NCBI GenBank assembly: GCA_017883025.1 | Contig: JADGOH010000011.1 | Location: 1-32,282 of the forward strand | Source: Acidimicrobiales bacterium | GTDB taxonomy: Bacteria > Actinomycetota > Acidimicrobiia > Acidimicrobiales > RAAP-2 | DNA length: 32,282 nucleotides | Direction: 5' to 3' | The notes under the pieces: model-generated | The model's input: only the letters and a program-made list of their open reading frames with translations | Databases searched by the model: none | Told to the model about the DNA's origin: nothing | In this document: piece after piece, positions 31,931 to 32,282 of the stretch | How positions within the stretch are numbered: the stretch's first letter is position 1 | Layout of the letters: each line of letters starts with the position of its first letter | Program-made: the position numbers and the translations under genes

Positions 31931-32282
31931 CGCACGCCCTCGGGGCGGTCGCCCTGCTCCTCGCCAATGCGCCGGCGCCCAAGAAGTCGTCGGGATCACC
32001 GTTCCTGCTGATCCTCGTCGCCATCGGGGCCGGGTTCTACTTCTTCATCTACCGGCCACAGCAGAAGAAGCAGCGGGCGGCCCAGGCCCAGTCGAAGACC
32101 TGGGAGGTCGGCGACGAGGTGGTGACCGCCGGGGGCATCGTCGGGCGGGTCCTCGACGTCACGGACGACCGGGTGACGCTCGAGACGAGCGTCGGCGCCT
32201 CGTTCACGGTGCTACGCCCCTATGTCCTGCGCAAGCTCGAACCGGTGGAGCCTCCGACCGACGTGGTGGACGAGTCGGACGC
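31927..32282 (+). CDS. yajC: Preprotein translocase subunit YajC (3' end cut by window)
   Basis: At least 118 residues of a small single-span membrane protein of the SecDF-YajC complex, which helps SecYEG export proteins. A membrane helix lies at about 25-41 ('FLLILVAIGAGFYFFIY'), followed directly by the family signature 'RPQQKKQR' and a cytoplasmic domain with 'WEVGDEVVTAGGIVGRV' (about 61-77). The frame stays open to the last base, so the C-terminus and any secD/secF genes lie beyond the window. ATG 31927 overlaps the stop of a short upstream ORF. The position after tgt is standard in many bacteria. Confidence 0.93.
   Translation, partial: MTHALGAVALLLANAPAPKKSSGSPFLLILVAIGAGFYFFIYRPQQKKQRAAQAQSKTWEVGDEVVTAGGIVGRVLDVTDDRVTLETSVGASFTVLRPYVLRKLEPVEPPTDVVDESD

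Overview
The window is a very GC-rich chromosomal segment of an actinomycete-type bacterium (phylum Actinomycetota; class Acidimicrobiia is a plausible guess, not proven). The reasons are: high GC in all codon third positions; many GTG and TTG starts; TANNNT -10 boxes with leaderless genes; a mycothiol ligase (mshC); an F420-dependent NADP reductase (npdG); an InhA-type enoyl reductase; and a phosphatidylinositol-mannoside gene block. The order thrS - HIT - pgsA - patA - pimA - (...) - pdxS - pdxT - yebC - ruvC - ruvA - ruvB - (...) - yajC is the order known from mycobacteria, here with extra genes. I see no rRNA, tRNA, CRISPR array, insertion sequence or phage gene.

Layout. 1-4386: a peptide/nickel-type ABC transporter. 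It has the end of the solute-binding protein and two permeases on +, and a fused double ATPase on - that converges on the permeases. 4487-6290 (-): tetR followed by a nitronate-monooxygenase-family flavoenzyme. 6564-7994 (+): an NAD-dependent aldehyde dehydrogenase. 8059-11826 (-): an InhA-like enoyl reductase, a ketosteroid-isomerase-like protein, a second NTF2-fold protein, an SDR and an acyl-CoA-dehydrogenase-fold flavoprotein. Together 4.4-11.8 kb looks like a catabolic region, possibly for steroid, terpenoid or aromatic substrates (inference).

11940-20973 (+): npdG and mshC (F420 and mycothiol redox cofactors), thrS, a HIT protein, a VOC protein, then membrane phosphoinositide genes pgsA and patA, and a triple-PAS diguanylate cyclase whose start overlaps the patA stop. 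20981-23459 (+): pimA and an M48 membrane protease with a 130-residue Gly/Ser/Arg-rich tail. 23505-24746: a divergent marR / yceI pair with a perfect 16-bp palindrome on the yceI transcription start. 24904-27195 (+): pdxS, pdxT (pyridoxal phosphate synthase) and yebC. 27277-31824 (+): ruvC-ruvA-ruvB (Holliday junction processing) and queA-tgt (queuosine tRNA modification), with overlapping stop/start codons at three of the four junctions. The end holds yajC of the Sec accessory complex, cut by the window edge and preceded by an 11-codon upstream ORF.

The most notable regulatory signals are an SOS (LexA) box on the leaderless ruvC start, the marR/yceI palindrome, a recurrent leaderless promoter pattern, and short tandem repeats directly ahead of the ribosome-binding sites of a permease gene and thrS. 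No obviously new multi-gene defence or mobile system is visible. The most unusual proteins are the RGG-tailed M48 protease, the PgsA with a Lys in its signature motif and an Arg-rich tail, and the cyclic-di-GMP enzyme inside the PIM gene block.
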